In this document: positions 42,187 through 51,831 of the stretch, in pieces
How the letters are laid out: every line of letters begins with the position of its first letter
How positions within the stretch are numbered: the first letter of the stretch is position 1
Source: VXYL01 sp963422285
Lineage (GTDB): Bacteria; Pseudomonadota; Gammaproteobacteria; Pseudomonadales; Azotimanducaceae
NCBI GenBank assembly: GCA_963422285.2
Contig: OY729419.2
Location: 930,001-994,000, forward strand
DNA: 64,000 nt
Direction of reading: 5' to 3'
Made by a program: the position numbers and the translations under genes
The notes under the pieces: model-generated
Database searches by the model: none
Seen by the model: the letters and a program-made list of their open reading frames with translations, nothing else
Told to the model about the DNA's origin: nothing

Positions 42187-44661
42187 GTGCTGACGGATCT
42201 CGGCGTTCTGCCGCTGCGCAAGATGGTCGTCTATCCGCACGGCATCCATCCCCTGTTCATCGGCACCAAGCGCTCCATCCGCGCCTTGCAGGCCGCTACT
42301 GCTGGCGACAAGCACATTCTGCTGGTCGCCAGGCGCGACTCGGAGGCAGCGGAACCGGGCCCGGACGACATCTTTGGCGTCGGCACGGTGGCGACGGTGT
42401 TGCAGTTCCTGACCTTGCCGGACGGCAAGGTCAAGGTGCTGATCGAAGGACAGCAGCGAGCGAAGATCGAACGCATCGACGCCGCCGGCGACTACATAAC
42501 GGCCGACGTCGTGCCGTTCGAGGAACCTCAGCTGCCGCCGCCCTTGGCGGCGGCGGTATCGCGCTCCCTGCTGAACCAGTTCGAGCGGTTCGCCAAGGCC
42601 ACCAAGCAGATATCCGAAGACGTGGTGGCCGCGGTATCCGGCATCGACGATCCGGCCCGTCTGGCGGACAGCATCGCCGCCCAGGCGCAGCTGGCCCTTG
42701 ACGCTCGGCAAATCGTCTTGGAAACCTTCGATTTGGAGCAGCGTACGCGGTGCATCCTGGCCTACCTGGAAGCCGAGATCGACGCTCGGCAGCTAGACAA
42801 GCGCATTCGCGGGCGAGTCAAGAAGCAGATGGAGAAGAGCCAGCGCGAGTACTACCTGAACGAGCAGATCAAGGCCATCCATAAGGAGCTTGGCAACCCC
42901 TCGGACGCGCCCAGCGAATTCGACGACCTGCATGCCCGCATCGAAGACGCCGGGCTGTCCAAGGAAGCCAAGAAGAAGTCCGCAGGGGAGCTGGCCAAGC
43001 TCAAGCTCATGGCGCCCATGGCCGCGGAGGCCACCGTGGTGCGCAGCTACCTGGACTGGATGCTGTCCATTCCCTGGAAGAAGAAGCGCCGTGTGCGTCG
43101 CGACTTGAAGACGGCGCAGCGCATTCTCGACGAGGACCACCACGGCTTGGAGGAAGTCAAGCAGCGGGTGCTGGAATATCTCGCCGTGCAGAGTCGGGTA
43201 GGCAAGGTGAAGGGGCCGGTGCTGTGTCTGGTGGGCGCACCCGGCGTCGGCAAGACCTCGCTGGGCGAGTCCATTGCTCGCGCCACCAACCGCAAGTTCG
43301 TGCGCATGGCGCTTGGCGGCGTCCGCGACGAGGCGGAGATACGCGGCCATCGCCGCACCTACATCGGATCCATGCCCGGCAAGGTGCTGCAGAAGATGGC
43401 CAAGGCCGGGGTGCGCAACCCGCTGTTCCTCTTCGACGAGATCGACAAGATGGGCATGGACGTGCGCGGCGATCCGGCTTCGGCGCTGCTCGAAGTGCTC
43501 GACCCGGAGCAGAACCATGCCTTCAACGACCACTACCTCGAAGTGGACTACGATCTCTCGGACGTGTTCTTCGTCTGCACCTCCAACTCCATGAACATCC
43601 CGCCGGCGCTGCTCGATCGCATGGAGGTGATCCGCCTCGCCGGCTACACGGAGGACGAAAAGCGCAGCATCGCCACGCGCTTCCTAATTCCCAAACAGAA
43701 GCGCCTGAGCGGCTTGGCGGAACAGGATGTCCGCATATCCGACCAAGCGCTTACCCATCTCATCCGCTACTACACCCGGGAAGCCGGCGTACGCGGCTTG
43801 GAGCGCGAGATCGCCAAGCTGTGCCGCAAGGTGGTGACCGAGCAAGCACTCGATGCGACCGCGGAGCGCTCGCCCCGCGATTCCGCTGGCGCACAGCCGC
43901 CGGCCGACGGGGCTGTCGGCGCAGGCGTCCAGCGATTGCCGAAGGAGGTCGGGGTGGCGGATATCGAAGCCTACAACGGCGTACGCAAGTTCAAATACGG
44001 CCGCGCCGAGCGGGAAAACCAGGTAGGCGCCGTAGCCGGCTTGGCCTGGACCCAGGCCGGCGGCGAACTGCTGAACATCGAAGCGTTGGCGGTGGCCGGC
44101 ACCGGCCGCCAGATCCGCACCGGCTCGCTAGGCGACGTCATGCAGGAGTCGATCCAGGCGGCCATGACCTTCGTGCGCAGCCGCGCCCCAACGCTGGGCA
44201 TTGCCAGCGATTTCCACAAACGCTACGATCTGCACATCCACGTTCCAGAAGGAGCGACGCCCAAGGACGGCCCCAGCGCCGGCATCGGCATGTGTACGGT
44301 GCTGGTGAGCGTGCTGACCGGCATCCCGGTGGCGGCCGATGTGGCCATGACCGGCGAGATCACCTTGCGCGGTCAGGTGCTGCCCATTGGCGGCCTGAAG
44401 GAAAAGCTGCTCGCCGCCCATCGCGGCGGCATCCGGCGCGTTGTCATCCCGAAGGAGAACGAGCGCGATCTGAAGGAAGTGCCGGACAACGTCAAGTCGG
44501 CGCTCGACATCGCACCCGTGGCGTGGATGGACGAAGTCATCGAAATCGCGCTGGAACGTAGGCCACAGCCGACCGCCGACGCGGACGAGGCGCAGCTCGA
44601 CGTGCCGACAATGGAAAGCGTACCCAAGCCCGACGAAGAACTTCCCCTCGGTCCGCATTGA
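42187..44661 (+). CDS. lon: Lon protease with repeat-derived linker insert
   Basis: AAA+ serine protease degrading damaged and regulatory proteins. 824 residues from GTG 42187, where similarity to the Lon N-domain begins (VLPLRKMVVYPHGIHPLF); a start at 42130 would overlap clpX. Walker A GAPGVGKTS; Walker B PLFLFDEIDKMG; catalytic Ser in PKDGPSAGIGM; Lys in GGLKEKLLAAHRG. Between the AAA+ alpha domain and the protease domain (about residues 555-582) an additional ~25 residues are encoded by a palindromic repeat shared with the DUF1289 region. Confidence 0.96.
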   Translation: MLTDLGVLPLRKMVVYPHGIHPLFIGTKRSIRALQAATAGDKHILLVARRDSEAAEPGPDDIFGVGTVATVLQFLTLPDGKVKVLIEGQQRAKIERIDAAGDYITADVVPFEEPQLPPPLAAAVSRSLLNQFERFAKATKQISEDVVAAVSGIDDPARLADSIAAQAQLALDARQIVLETFDLEQRTRCILAYLEAEIDARQLDKRIRGRVKKQMEKSQREYYLNEQIKAIHKELGNPSDAPSEFDDLHARIEDAGLSKEAKKKSAGELAKLKLMAPMAAEATVVRSYLDWMLSIPWKKKRRVRRDLKTAQRILDEDHHGLEEVKQRVLEYLAVQSRVGKVKGPVLCLVGAPGVGKTSLGESIARATNRKFVRMALGGVRDEAEIRGHRRTYIGSMPGKVLQKMAKAGVRNPLFLFDEIDKMGMDVRGDPASALLEVLDPEQNHAFNDHYLEVDYDLSDVFFVCTSNSMNIPPALLDRMEVIRLAGYTEDEKRSIATRFLIPKQKRLSGLAEQDVRISDQALTHLIRYYTREAGVRGLEREIAKLCRKVVTEQALDATAERSPRDSAGAQPPADGAVGAGVQRLPKEVGVADIEAYNGVRKFKYGRAERENQVGAVAGLAWTQAGGELLNIEALAVAGTGRQIRTGSLGDVMQESIQAAMTFVRSRAPTLGIASDFHKRYDLHIHVPEGATPKDGPSAGIGMCTVLVSVLTGIPVAADVAMTGEITLRGQVLPIGGLKEKLLAAHRGGIRRVVIPKENERDLKEVPDNVKSALDIAPVAWMDEVIEIALERRPQPTADADEAQLDVPTMESVPKPDEELPLGPH
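43852..43890 (+). repeat. Palindromic repeat, family B, inside lon
   Basis: GATGCGACCGC... through TCGCCCCGCGATTCCGC (43870-43886) to TGGCG. It matches 34650-34690 with a one-base gap, so the two copies are translated in different frames (SPRDSAG here, APRFRRAE there). Located in the interdomain linker of Lon. Confidence 0.75.
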
Positions 44662-44685
44662 GGGAGTCGAAGAAGCAGATGCCGA

Positions 44686-44716
44686 TTGACGAATACGGGA
44701 TCGGTCGTAATAGAAT
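44686..44716 (+). promoter_or_regulatory. Candidate hupB promoter
   Basis: TTGACG (44686-44691), 19 bp, TAGAAT (44711-44716), 100 bp before the HU start. The long spacer makes it tentative. Confidence 0.4.
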
Positions 44717-44816
44717 CCGAGTTTCGTCCTATGTCGTCGGCGCGACATGCCCGGCGGCCGTCGGTGGGGAGGAGCCCACACGGCCAACAACCACGAAACC
44801 ATCAAGGGGCACTTGC

Positions 44817-45089
44817 ATGAACAAGGCGGAACTCATCGCCGCCATCGCCGATCAGGCGGACATCTCGGAAGCAGCGGCAGGACGCGCCTTGGACGCGACG
44901 CTAGGCACCATCTCCGGATCGCTCCAGGACGGGGAGCCGGTAAGGCTGGTCGGCTTCGGCACTTTCCAAGTACGCGAGCGCTCGGTGCGCAGCGGTCGCA
45001 ACCCGCATACCGGCGAGACCATGCAAATCGCGGCCGCCAAGGTGCCGGCCTTCAAACCCGCCAAGGCGTTGCGCGATGCGCTCAACTGA
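44817..45089 (+). CDS. hupB: DNA-binding protein HU
   Basis: 90-residue histone-like protein bending and compacting DNA. Family signature GRNPHTGETMQI in the beta arm and VGFGTFQVRERS before it; N-terminal MNKAELIAAIAD. Start ATG 44817 with AAGGGG upstream. Located between lon and ppiD as in many gammaproteobacteria. Confidence 0.97.
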   Translation: MNKAELIAAIADQADISEAAAGRALDATLGTISGSLQDGEPVRLVGFGTFQVRERSVRSGRNPHTGETMQIAAAKVPAFKPAKALRDALN

Positions 45090-45163
45090 CGCGGCGAGCA
45101 AGCGCATGTCGGCAAGTGCCGCCTAGGCAATGAAGGCGACGTAGAAGAGACGTAGAAAAGTAC

Positions 45164-45199
45164 ACCCTGGCCGCTGGCAGGGCCAAGAACGGCCAGGGT
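45164..45199. terminator. GC-rich hairpin between hupB and ppiD
   Basis: ACCCTGGCCG (45164-45173) and CGGCCAGGGT (45190-45199) form a perfect 10-bp stem with a 16-nt loop. There is no T-run, so attenuation or mRNA stability is as likely as termination. Confidence 0.4.
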
Positions 45200-45233
45200 G
45201 GAAGATAGAGGCACGGCAAAGGCGGGCTCGATC

Positions 45234-47123
45234 ATGGTGCTTCAGAAAATGCGCGCCGGCGCACAGGGGATCACCGCCAAGATACTGGTGGGTCTGATCG
45301 TCTTCGTGCTCGCCGTGTTCGGCTTCGGCGCCTTCGATCTGTTCTCCGTTTCCGATCCTGTCGCCGCTACCGTCAACGGCGAGGACATCACCCAGCACGC
45401 CTTGGAGCTGGAAACGGCCCGCCAGCGGAGCTACCGGCGCAGCCGCTTGGGGGAAGAGGTCCCCGACGAGCTTCTCGAACAACTCATCACTCGCGAGGCG
45501 GTGCTTGCCTCGATGATCGACCAGACCCTGCTCCGCCAAGCCGCCGGCGACCTGCGATTGTCGGTGGCCGAAGAAACGGTCCAGGATCGAATCCGCGAAA
45601 CCTTCGCCGATGAGCAGACATATCGTACCCAGCTCGCCAACAGCGGCTACACGCCCGCCGCCTACCAAGCCAAGCTGACCGACATCCTGATCGAGAGTCA
45701 GCTCGAGGACGGCGTTCGCAGCACTGCATTCGTCACCGACCGGGAGCTGCGTCGCGCCGCACGGCTGAACACCCAGCGCCGCGACATCGCCTGGCTGCTG
45801 TTCGATGTGGAGTCCCTGGCCGCGGGCGTCGCCATCAAGGACGATGAGATCGAGGAATACTACGGTGCCAACCTCGACGACTACATGACCGAGGAACGCT
45901 TTGACTTCGACTTCGTGCGCATGCCGCGCTCCTCCTTGGAGGCGGAGGTCGAAGTGGACGAGGAAGCGATAGCCCTTGCCTATCAGGACGAGATTGCCGT
46001 CCTGTCGGAACCACGTCGCCGCGCCGCGCACATTCTGCTCGAAGTCGACGACGAACGCAGCGCCGAGGATGCCAAGGAAATCCTCGCCGGGATACGCGCC
46101 GAGCTCGAGGGCGGGGCCAGCTTCGAGGAAAAGGCGCGGGAATTGTCCGAAGATCCAGGCTCCGCCAGCGAGGGTGGCGACCTGGGCGCATCCGGCCAAG
46201 GCGTCTTCCCACCCGCCTTCGAGGAGGCGCTGTGGGCGCTCGAACCCGGCGCGGTGTCGCAGCCGGTGGAGACCGAGTTCGGCGTTCACCTAGTCAAGCT
46301 CATCGAGATCGACGAAGCCGACATTCCCACCCTGGACCAGCGCCGCGACGAGATCGAAGCCGATCTGCGGCGCGACGAAGCGCAGCGGCGGTTCGAGCGG
46401 ACCCTGGGCGAGATGGACGAAATCGCGTTCGAGCTGGGCGATTCCCTGGACGCCCTGACCAGCGAATTCTCTCTGACCGTCGAGCACCTCGACGGCGCAA
46501 CCCGCTCGAGCCGCGACGGCATCCTCGCCGACCGAGCCGTGCGCAAGTCGCTGTTCAGCGACGAGGTGCTGGAAGGGTTCAACAGCCGCGCCGTAGCGAC
46601 GGATATCGAAGCCGTGGTGGCGCGTCTGCGCACCCGCCATCCGGCCACGAAACGGCCGCTGCACGAAGTGCGCGAGGAGATTCGCACCCGTCTTGCCAAC
46701 GATCGCGCTCGGCAACTGGCCGACGAAGCCGTCTTCAACGCCTTGGCGGCGCTGACCGACGGCGATACGCCGGCCGAACTGGCCGACCGTACCGACATCC
46801 AATGGCAGCGCAGCGACGGCACCGAAAGCAACGATGCAAATGTCCCCAGGGCCATCCTGCGGCTAGCATTCGAGATGGCCGCGCCAGCCGATGGCGAGCG
46901 GGAGACCGAGATCGCCACCCTGGCGGATGGATCCCGCGCCTTGGTGGTGCTGTCCAACGTCGCCTTGGGCGACTACGGAACGCTGGCCGAAACCGACCGC
47001 TCTGCCCTGGCCAGCTCCCTGGGCCAGCTCGATGCCGAGCGGGACTTCGCGGCCCTGATGGCCGCCCTGCACGCCGAAGCCTCCATCGACGCCCTTGCCT
47101 TCCAGGCCGACGACGGGCTGTGA
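45234..47123 (+). CDS. ppiD: PpiD/SurA-type periplasmic peptidyl-prolyl isomerase chaperone
   Basis: Inner-membrane anchored chaperone helping outer-membrane protein folding at the Sec exit. 629 residues. One membrane helix at about residues 14-36 (ILVGLIVFVLAVFGFGAFDLF), SurA_N-like helical domain, a parvulin domain near residues 255-355 (AAHILLEVDD, SEDPGSASEGGDLG, FGVHLVKL), and a helical C-terminal region. Start ATG 45234. The stop overlaps a possible small gene by 4 bp. Confidence 0.93.
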   Translation: MVLQKMRAGAQGITAKILVGLIVFVLAVFGFGAFDLFSVSDPVAATVNGEDITQHALELETARQRSYRRSRLGEEVPDELLEQLITREAVLASMIDQTLLRQAAGDLRLSVAEETVQDRIRETFADEQTYRTQLANSGYTPAAYQAKLTDILIESQLEDGVRSTAFVTDRELRRAARLNTQRRDIAWLLFDVESLAAGVAIKDDEIEEYYGANLDDYMTEERFDFDFVRMPRSSLEAEVEVDEEAIALAYQDEIAVLSEPRRRAAHILLEVDDERSAEDAKEILAGIRAELEGGASFEEKARELSEDPGSASEGGDLGASGQGVFPPAFEEALWALEPGAVSQPVETEFGVHLVKLIEIDEADIPTLDQRRDEIEADLRRDEAQRRFERTLGEMDEIAFELGDSLDALTSEFSLTVEHLDGATRSSRDGILADRAVRKSLFSDEVLEGFNSRAVATDIEAVVARLRTRHPATKRPLHEVREEIRTRLANDRARQLADEAVFNALAALTDGDTPAELADRTDIQWQRSDGTESNDANVPRAILRLAFEMAAPADGERETEIATLADGSRALVVLSNVALGDYGTLAETDRSALASSLGQLDAERDFAALMAALHAEASIDALAFQADDGL

Positions 47124-47254
47124 ATCGCTGGCGTGCAGGCAACGAACCGATACTGGCGCGGACAAGAGAAAATCCGATCAATCTCTGGCATGGCATGGGC
47201 CTCGTGGCGATCGTCCTGGCAGGCGTCCAGTGGCTCTTCCGGATACTTGGCTAG
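47120..47254 (+). CDS. Possible small membrane protein downstream of ppiD
   Basis: 44 residues from GTG 47120, overlapping the ppiD stop (GTGA). Charged N-terminus, then one hydrophobic helix (LWHGMGLVAIVLAGVQWLFRILG). Coupling and composition favour a real small gene; no family known. Confidence 0.4.
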   Translation: MNRWRAGNEPILARTRENPINLWHGMGLVAIVLAGVQWLFRILG

Positions 47255-47293
47255 GGACGATTCCGAGACCTCGAAAGTAGATTCCTGTCGGAG

Positions 47294-47644
47294 TTGACAA
47301 TCAAGGTCGTTGACGACTTCCGCAACTTGCTGGCGCTGCGCGTCGTTTTGATCCTGGGGATAGCGGTCGTGTTCGGGCTTGTGTGGACCGTTGCCGAAGA
47401 CAAAGAGTTAGGCGCGGTGCTTCGAGACGTACTGGGTCGCTTGGGATTCTGGTCAGCGCACTCGTTGGCTGCTGCTTCGGAGAGTCGAAGCGCAGCGAGA
47501 CCGCGGTTGGGACGCAGGCAACTGTTGACTCCGGTAGACTTGAAGACGAGCCGGGCGAGCTTGGCGACAAGAAAAGACTCCGGCGGGCATCCAACCGCCG
47601 CCTCGACGCAGGACACGACAGGTTCCCACCCTCCGTCTTCATAG
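47294..47644 (+). CDS. Doubtful small membrane protein
   Basis: From TTG 47294 the frame reads IKVVDDFRNLLALRVVL and a hydrophobic segment ILGIAVVFGLVWTVAED, then ELGAVLRDVLGRLGFW; beyond about residue 55 it becomes Ser and Arg rich and unconvincing. Possibly the remnant of a membrane gene. The rest of 47254-47680 holds nothing else. Confidence 0.3.
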   Translation: MTIKVVDDFRNLLALRVVLILGIAVVFGLVWTVAEDKELGAVLRDVLGRLGFWSAHSLAAASESRSAARPRLGRRQLLTPVDLKTSRASLATRKDSGGHPTAASTQDTTGSHPPSS

Positions 47645-47679
47645 CATAGAATCGACACCTGCGCCAAAGGAGTGGTGGA

Positions 47680-48131
47680 ATGAAACAGATAGACCAACTG
47701 CGCATCGTTGACAGTGCAGCCAGGAAGAAGGACGGAATGGATACGGTGGACTATTCACCGTTCGAGTCTCCGTTGGGCTATCGCTACCAAGTCAGGATAT
47801 CCTTGGCCGGCAGAGATCTGCCCTATGTGGGGGGGATCCAATACAGCCTGCCCCCATCTTCGTCGAGCCGCAACGGACGGTCGCCCGTACCGGTTCGAAT
47901 CCGGATTGCGGCATGCGGGTATGGACCGGGGAGCCGTTCGACAGCGAAGCGAAGGTCGCCCCGACGACGGGACAGTGGCTTCAGTTGAACCATCGTCTCG
48001 ATTACGACAGACAGGTGATGAATGCCAAGGACGGCCTTTGCTGGCGTGACGTTTCGACGGGAAACACGCACGAGGGACATGCGCAGCGTGTCGACACGCA
48101 ACCGGCCGAGCCGCTTACCGAGACTGCCTGA
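47680..48131 (+). pseudogene. YEATS-like domain gene broken in a C-run
   Basis: From ATG 47680 (AGGAG upstream) the protein reads YRYQVRISLAGRDLPYVGGIQYSLPP. At a run of five C near 47852 the frame fails; adding one C restores PIFVEPQRTVARTGSN, MRVWTGEPFDSEAKV and QLNHRLDYD. The joined pattern (V-x-Y-x-L-P-P-x-F-x-x-P, then F/M-x-V-W) resembles prokaryotic YEATS domains, which sit in accessory signalling and defence proteins. The resemblance is by eye. Confidence 0.42.
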
Positions 48132-48160
48132 AGCCCGACATCGGGCCGAGCGTAGGCATC

Positions 48161-48937
48161 GTGGGAAATAGGCTGCCACGCTGTGCGGAGGCAGGTCTTG
48201 CGGCGTGGCTGCGGTCTCCTGGCGGCGAGCGGCTGCTGGCTGCCGAACGCCGGCCGGCCGGCGAAGCCGTGCGCCGATTCCACGGCGACGCCATGCTCTG
48301 GATCGGCTGGTCGCCGGCGCTGCTCGACACCACGGCGCGATGCATGGTGCGAATGCGAATCTACGCGACGCCGCTCGGCCCCGCGTCCGGCTGCCGGACG
48401 AAGGCGCTGGCGGATGCGCATGTCGTCGCTGCCAATCCCGCCGAACTGCCGTTTCCCCCAGCATGCATGGACGGCATCGTGCTGCACCATGTTCTGGAAA
48501 CCGTCCCCACTCCCCACGGCGCATTGCGCGAGGCGGCGCGGGTGCTGCGGCCCGGCGGCCGCCTGCTGGTATTCGGCTGCAATCCGCTCAGTCTCTGGCT
48601 GCTGGCCAAGCCGTGGCAGCCATTCCGCGGCATCAAGCCCGTCAGCGTCGCGCGTCTGAACGACTGGCTGGCTCTGCTGGACATGGAGCGCGAAGACAAG
48701 TCGATCTACCTCAACTATCGCTCGGCGCTGCCGGTGGCTCTGGACGGCCCGCGTTGGCGGGTGGCGAGCCGGTGGTTGAACCGGTCGCAGGCGCCTGTCG
48801 GCGGCGTCTATCTGATCGCCGCCACCAAAGTCGGCCACGGCTTCATCCTGCAGCAACGACATTTGGCGAGGGAACGCCGCAAGCTCGATGCGCCGCCCCT
48901 GCCGAACCCCGCTACCCGTCAGGCGGCGGCGCAATGA
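48161..48937 (+). CDS. Class I SAM-dependent methyltransferase, YafS-like
   Basis: 258 residues. Methyltransf_11-like core: NPAELPFPPACMDGIVLHHVLE and EAARVLRPGGRLLVFGCNPLSLW. The N-terminal glycine-rich SAM motif is degenerate, as in YafS-type proteins that precede rnhA-dnaQ in gammaproteobacteria. Start GTG 48161. The stop overlaps the rnhA ATG by 4 bp. Substrate unknown. Confidence 0.85.
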   Translation: MGNRLPRCAEAGLAAWLRSPGGERLLAAERRPAGEAVRRFHGDAMLWIGWSPALLDTTARCMVRMRIYATPLGPASGCRTKALADAHVVAANPAELPFPPACMDGIVLHHVLETVPTPHGALREAARVLRPGGRLLVFGCNPLSLWLLAKPWQPFRGIKPVSVARLNDWLALLDMEREDKSIYLNYRSALPVALDGPRWRVASRWLNRSQAPVGGVYLIAATKVGHGFILQQRHLARERRKLDAPPLPNPATRQAAAQ

Positions 48938-49452
48938 AGCGCCCGGTGGAGATATTCACCGACGGCGCCTGCCGAGGCAATCCCGGCGCGGGCGGCTGGG
49001 CAGCGCTGCTGCGCTACGGCGATGCCGAAAAGAGCATCCGCGGGGCCGAGGCCGAGACCACCAACAACCGCATGGAGCTGACCGCCGCCATCGCAGGGCT
49101 GGCAGCGCTGAAACGCCCCAGCAGCGTGATCCTGACCACGGATTCCCAATACGTCCGCCAGGGCATCACTCGTTGGATCGAAGGCTGGAAGCAGCGCGGT
49201 TGGAAACGCGCCGACAAGAAGCCGGTGTTGAACCAGGATCTTTGGCAGCGCCTTGACCATTTGAACGCGATGCATGAAGTACGCTGGCGCTGGGTGAAGG
49301 GCCACAGCGGCCACGCCGAGAACGAACGCGTGGATCGCGCCGCCAATGTCGCCATCGACGAGATGCTAGCGCGCCCGCGCCCGCTGGAGGAGCCGGCGCG
49401 TGAGGTTGCAAGGGCAGCAGGCGCTCCTTGCGGAAACAGGAACAGACCGTGA
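48934..49452 (+). CDS. rnhA: Ribonuclease HI
   Basis: Cleaves RNA in RNA-DNA hybrids. 172 residues. Active-site carboxylates in FTDGACRGNPG, NRMELTAAI, TTDSQYV and ERVDRAAN are all present. ATG 48934 overlaps the methyltransferase stop; its stop overlaps dnaQ (GTGA). The C-terminal ~20 residues are an extension. Confidence 0.96.
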   Translation: MKRPVEIFTDGACRGNPGAGGWAALLRYGDAEKSIRGAEAETTNNRMELTAAIAGLAALKRPSSVILTTDSQYVRQGITRWIEGWKQRGWKRADKKPVLNQDLWQRLDHLNAMHEVRWRWVKGHSGHAENERVDRAANVAIDEMLARPRPLEEPAREVARAAGAPCGNRNRP

Positions 49453-50189
49453 GACAAGTCGTACTAGATACCGAAACCACCGGCCTCGAACCCGAGGAGG
49501 GGCATCGCGTCATCGAGATCGGCGTCATCGAGATCGTCGATCGCAAGCTCACCGGGCGGCATCTGCAGATCTATATGAACCCACAGCGCGACATCGACGA
49601 TGCCGCCTTCGAGGTACACGGGCTGGATGCCGCCTTTCTCGCCGACAAGCCCAAATTCGCCGAGGTGGCCGACCGGTTCCTGCACTTCATCAAGGATGCC
49701 GAGGTGATCATTCACAACGCGCCCTTCGACATCTCCTTCATCGACTACGAGTTGTCCCAGCTCAACCGCCCGGATGCCAAGCGCATGGCCGACTTCTGCA
49801 CGGTGACGGATTCGCTGGCGTTGGCGCGCCGCAAGCATCCGGGCCAGAAGAACAGCCTGGACGCCCTGTGCCGGCGCTACCAAGTGGACGACTCGGCACG
49901 GCAGCTGCACGGCGCCCTGCTGGACGCGGAAATCCTGGCCGACGTGTACCTGGCCATGACCGGCGGGCAGCTGTCCCTGTTCGGCGCAGCCGACGATGCG
50001 CAACTGGAAACCGCTGGCGAACGCGAGATGCTGCGCCTGCCGGCACAGCGCCCGCCCCTGCCCGTAGTGCGGGCGACGGAGACCGAGCTAGTCGCCCACG
50101 AGGCGTACTTGGACTCCCTGGACGCCGCCGCCGAAAATGGCGCCGTTTGGCGACGCGGCGTCCAACGGCCTGCTACAGCACCCAGGTGA
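49449..50189 (+). CDS. dnaQ: DNA polymerase III epsilon subunit (proofreading exonuclease)
   Basis: 3'-5' exonuclease of the replicative polymerase. 246 residues. DEDDh motifs: VLDTETTG, NAPFDISFID, and the C-terminal H and D in LHGALLDAEILADVY. The clamp-binding-like QLSLFG follows the nuclease domain. GTG 49449 overlaps the rnhA stop. Convergent with nhaB, overlapping its 3' end by 17 bp. Confidence 0.95.
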   Translation: MRQVVLDTETTGLEPEEGHRVIEIGVIEIVDRKLTGRHLQIYMNPQRDIDDAAFEVHGLDAAFLADKPKFAEVADRFLHFIKDAEVIIHNAPFDISFIDYELSQLNRPDAKRMADFCTVTDSLALARRKHPGQKNSLDALCRRYQVDDSARQLHGALLDAEILADVYLAMTGGQLSLFGAADDAQLETAGEREMLRLPAQRPPLPVVRATETELVAHEAYLDSLDAAAENGAVWRRGVQRPATAPR

Positions 50190-51675
50190 TGCAGAGCCAG
50201 CCGGCGACGCCCATGGTGACGGTATACGGCAGCGCCATCAGCACCATGCGCCCGTAGGACAGCCGGATCAGCGGCGCCAAGGACGAAGTGAGCAGGAACA
50301 GGAAGGCGGCTTGGCCGTTCGGCGTCGCCACGCTGGGAATGTTGGTGCCGGTGTTGATGGCGATCGCCAGCAGGTCGAATTGGTTGCGGTCGATAACGCC
50401 GCCGTTGAAGGCCTTTTCCACCTCGCCGATGTAGACGGTGGCGACAAAGACGTTGTCGCTGATCATCGACAGCACTCCGTTGGCGATATAGAACACGCCG
50501 GGCTGCTGGCTGGCTGGCAGCTGCAGCACGTACTCGATCACCGGTTGGAACAGCTGCTGATCCGAGATCACGGCGACGATGCCGAAGAACACGCACAGCA
50601 GGGCGGTGAACGGCAGCGCCTCCTCGAAGGCGTGGCCGAGCCGGTGCTCCTCGACGATGCCGTTGAAGGCGGTTTGCAGGACGATGACGGCGAGCCCGAT
50701 CAAGCCGATCTCGGCGACATGGAAGGCCAGCGCCAAGCCGAGCAGCATCGCGGTGACGGCCTGCACCACGAGGCGCGCGACCTCCTTGCGGGTGCGCTTG
50801 GAAGATTGCTCGGCGTCGTAGTCGACAAGCACGGCGAGCACCGGCCGCGGAATCGTCGGCCCATAGCCGAAGAGCTTTATCTGTTCGAGCGCTATGCAGG
50901 TGACGAGCCCCACCGCCAGTACCGGCAGCGTCACCGGCATCATGCGCAGGAAGAACTCGATGAACTCCCACTCCATCTTGCCGGCGATCAGCACATTCTG
51001 CGGCTCGCCGACGATGGTGGTGACGCCGCCGAGAGCCGTGCCCACCGCGGCATGCATGACGAGGCTGCGCAGGAACGCCCGGAACTGGTCCATATCCTCC
51101 CGCCGCGGTTCCGGCACCTCGTCGTCCAACGGGCCGCCGCCGGACGCCACCCGGTGGTAGACGCCGTAGAAGCCGACAACGACGCTGATCACCACCGCGG
51201 TCACTGTCAGTGCATCCAGGAACGCGGACAGGACGGCGGCGACGAGGCAGAACAGGAACGACAGCAGCATCTTGTTGCGAATGCGCACCAGGATCTTGGT
51301 GAAGGTGAACAGCAGCAGCTCCTTCATGAAGTAGATGCCGGCCACCATGAACACCAGCAGCAGCACCACCTCCAGGTTCTCTTCCACCTCGTGGAAGACG
51401 TGTCCAGGGGTAGTCATGCCGATCAGCAGCGCTTCGATGGCCAACAGGCCGCCCGGTTGCAGCGGGTAGCAGCGCAGCGCCATGGCCAGAGTGAAGATGA
51501 ACTCCAGCACCAGCACCCAGCCGGCGACGAAACCGCCGAAAAACCAGAACAGCAGCGGATTGACCACCAGAAAGGCAATCACCGTCTGCTTGTACCACGG
51601 GGGCGCTTCGCCGAGAAAGTTCGCCCAATACGCGCTCCCCCAGGCTTGGTGGCGGATGCCGCTCGATGCCGTCAT
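50173..51675 (-). CDS. nhaB: Na+/H+ antiporter NhaB
   Basis: Inner-membrane sodium/proton antiporter exporting Na+. 500 residues with about 12 hydrophobic segments. NhaB blocks include PGHVFHEVEENLEVVLLLVFMV, ALTVTAVVISVVVGFYGVYH and TTIVGEPQNVLI (paraphrased from visible sequence, each under 22 residues in the gene). ATG 51675 has AGGAGA 7 bp upstream. Monocistronic and divergent from nudC. It indicates life in sodium-containing surroundings. Confidence 0.94.
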   Translation of the reverse strand: MTASSGIRHQAWGSAYWANFLGEAPPWYKQTVIAFLVVNPLLFWFFGGFVAGWVLVLEFIFTLAMALRCYPLQPGGLLAIEALLIGMTTPGHVFHEVEENLEVVLLLVFMVAGIYFMKELLLFTFTKILVRIRNKMLLSFLFCLVAAVLSAFLDALTVTAVVISVVVGFYGVYHRVASGGGPLDDEVPEPRREDMDQFRAFLRSLVMHAAVGTALGGVTTIVGEPQNVLIAGKMEWEFIEFFLRMMPVTLPVLAVGLVTCIALEQIKLFGYGPTIPRPVLAVLVDYDAEQSSKRTRKEVARLVVQAVTAMLLGLALAFHVAEIGLIGLAVIVLQTAFNGIVEEHRLGHAFEEALPFTALLCVFFGIVAVISDQQLFQPVIEYVLQLPASQQPGVFYIANGVLSMISDNVFVATVYIGEVEKAFNGGVIDRNQFDLLAIAINTGTNIPSVATPNGQAAFLFLLTSSLAPLIRLSYGRMVLMALPYTVTMGVAGWLCITWVL

Positions 51676-51831
51676 GAATTCTCCTGAATCTTCGTTGCGA
51701 TACGCGCCGGAGGACGGCGCACCGAATGCCTGCTGTCGAAGGTGGAGGCTCCTCGGCCGCGGCAGCCGTTTCGTTGTTCGAGTTGGTTACAATGAGACCA
51801 GTATAGCAACTGGCCGCGTGCGCATCGTTCC

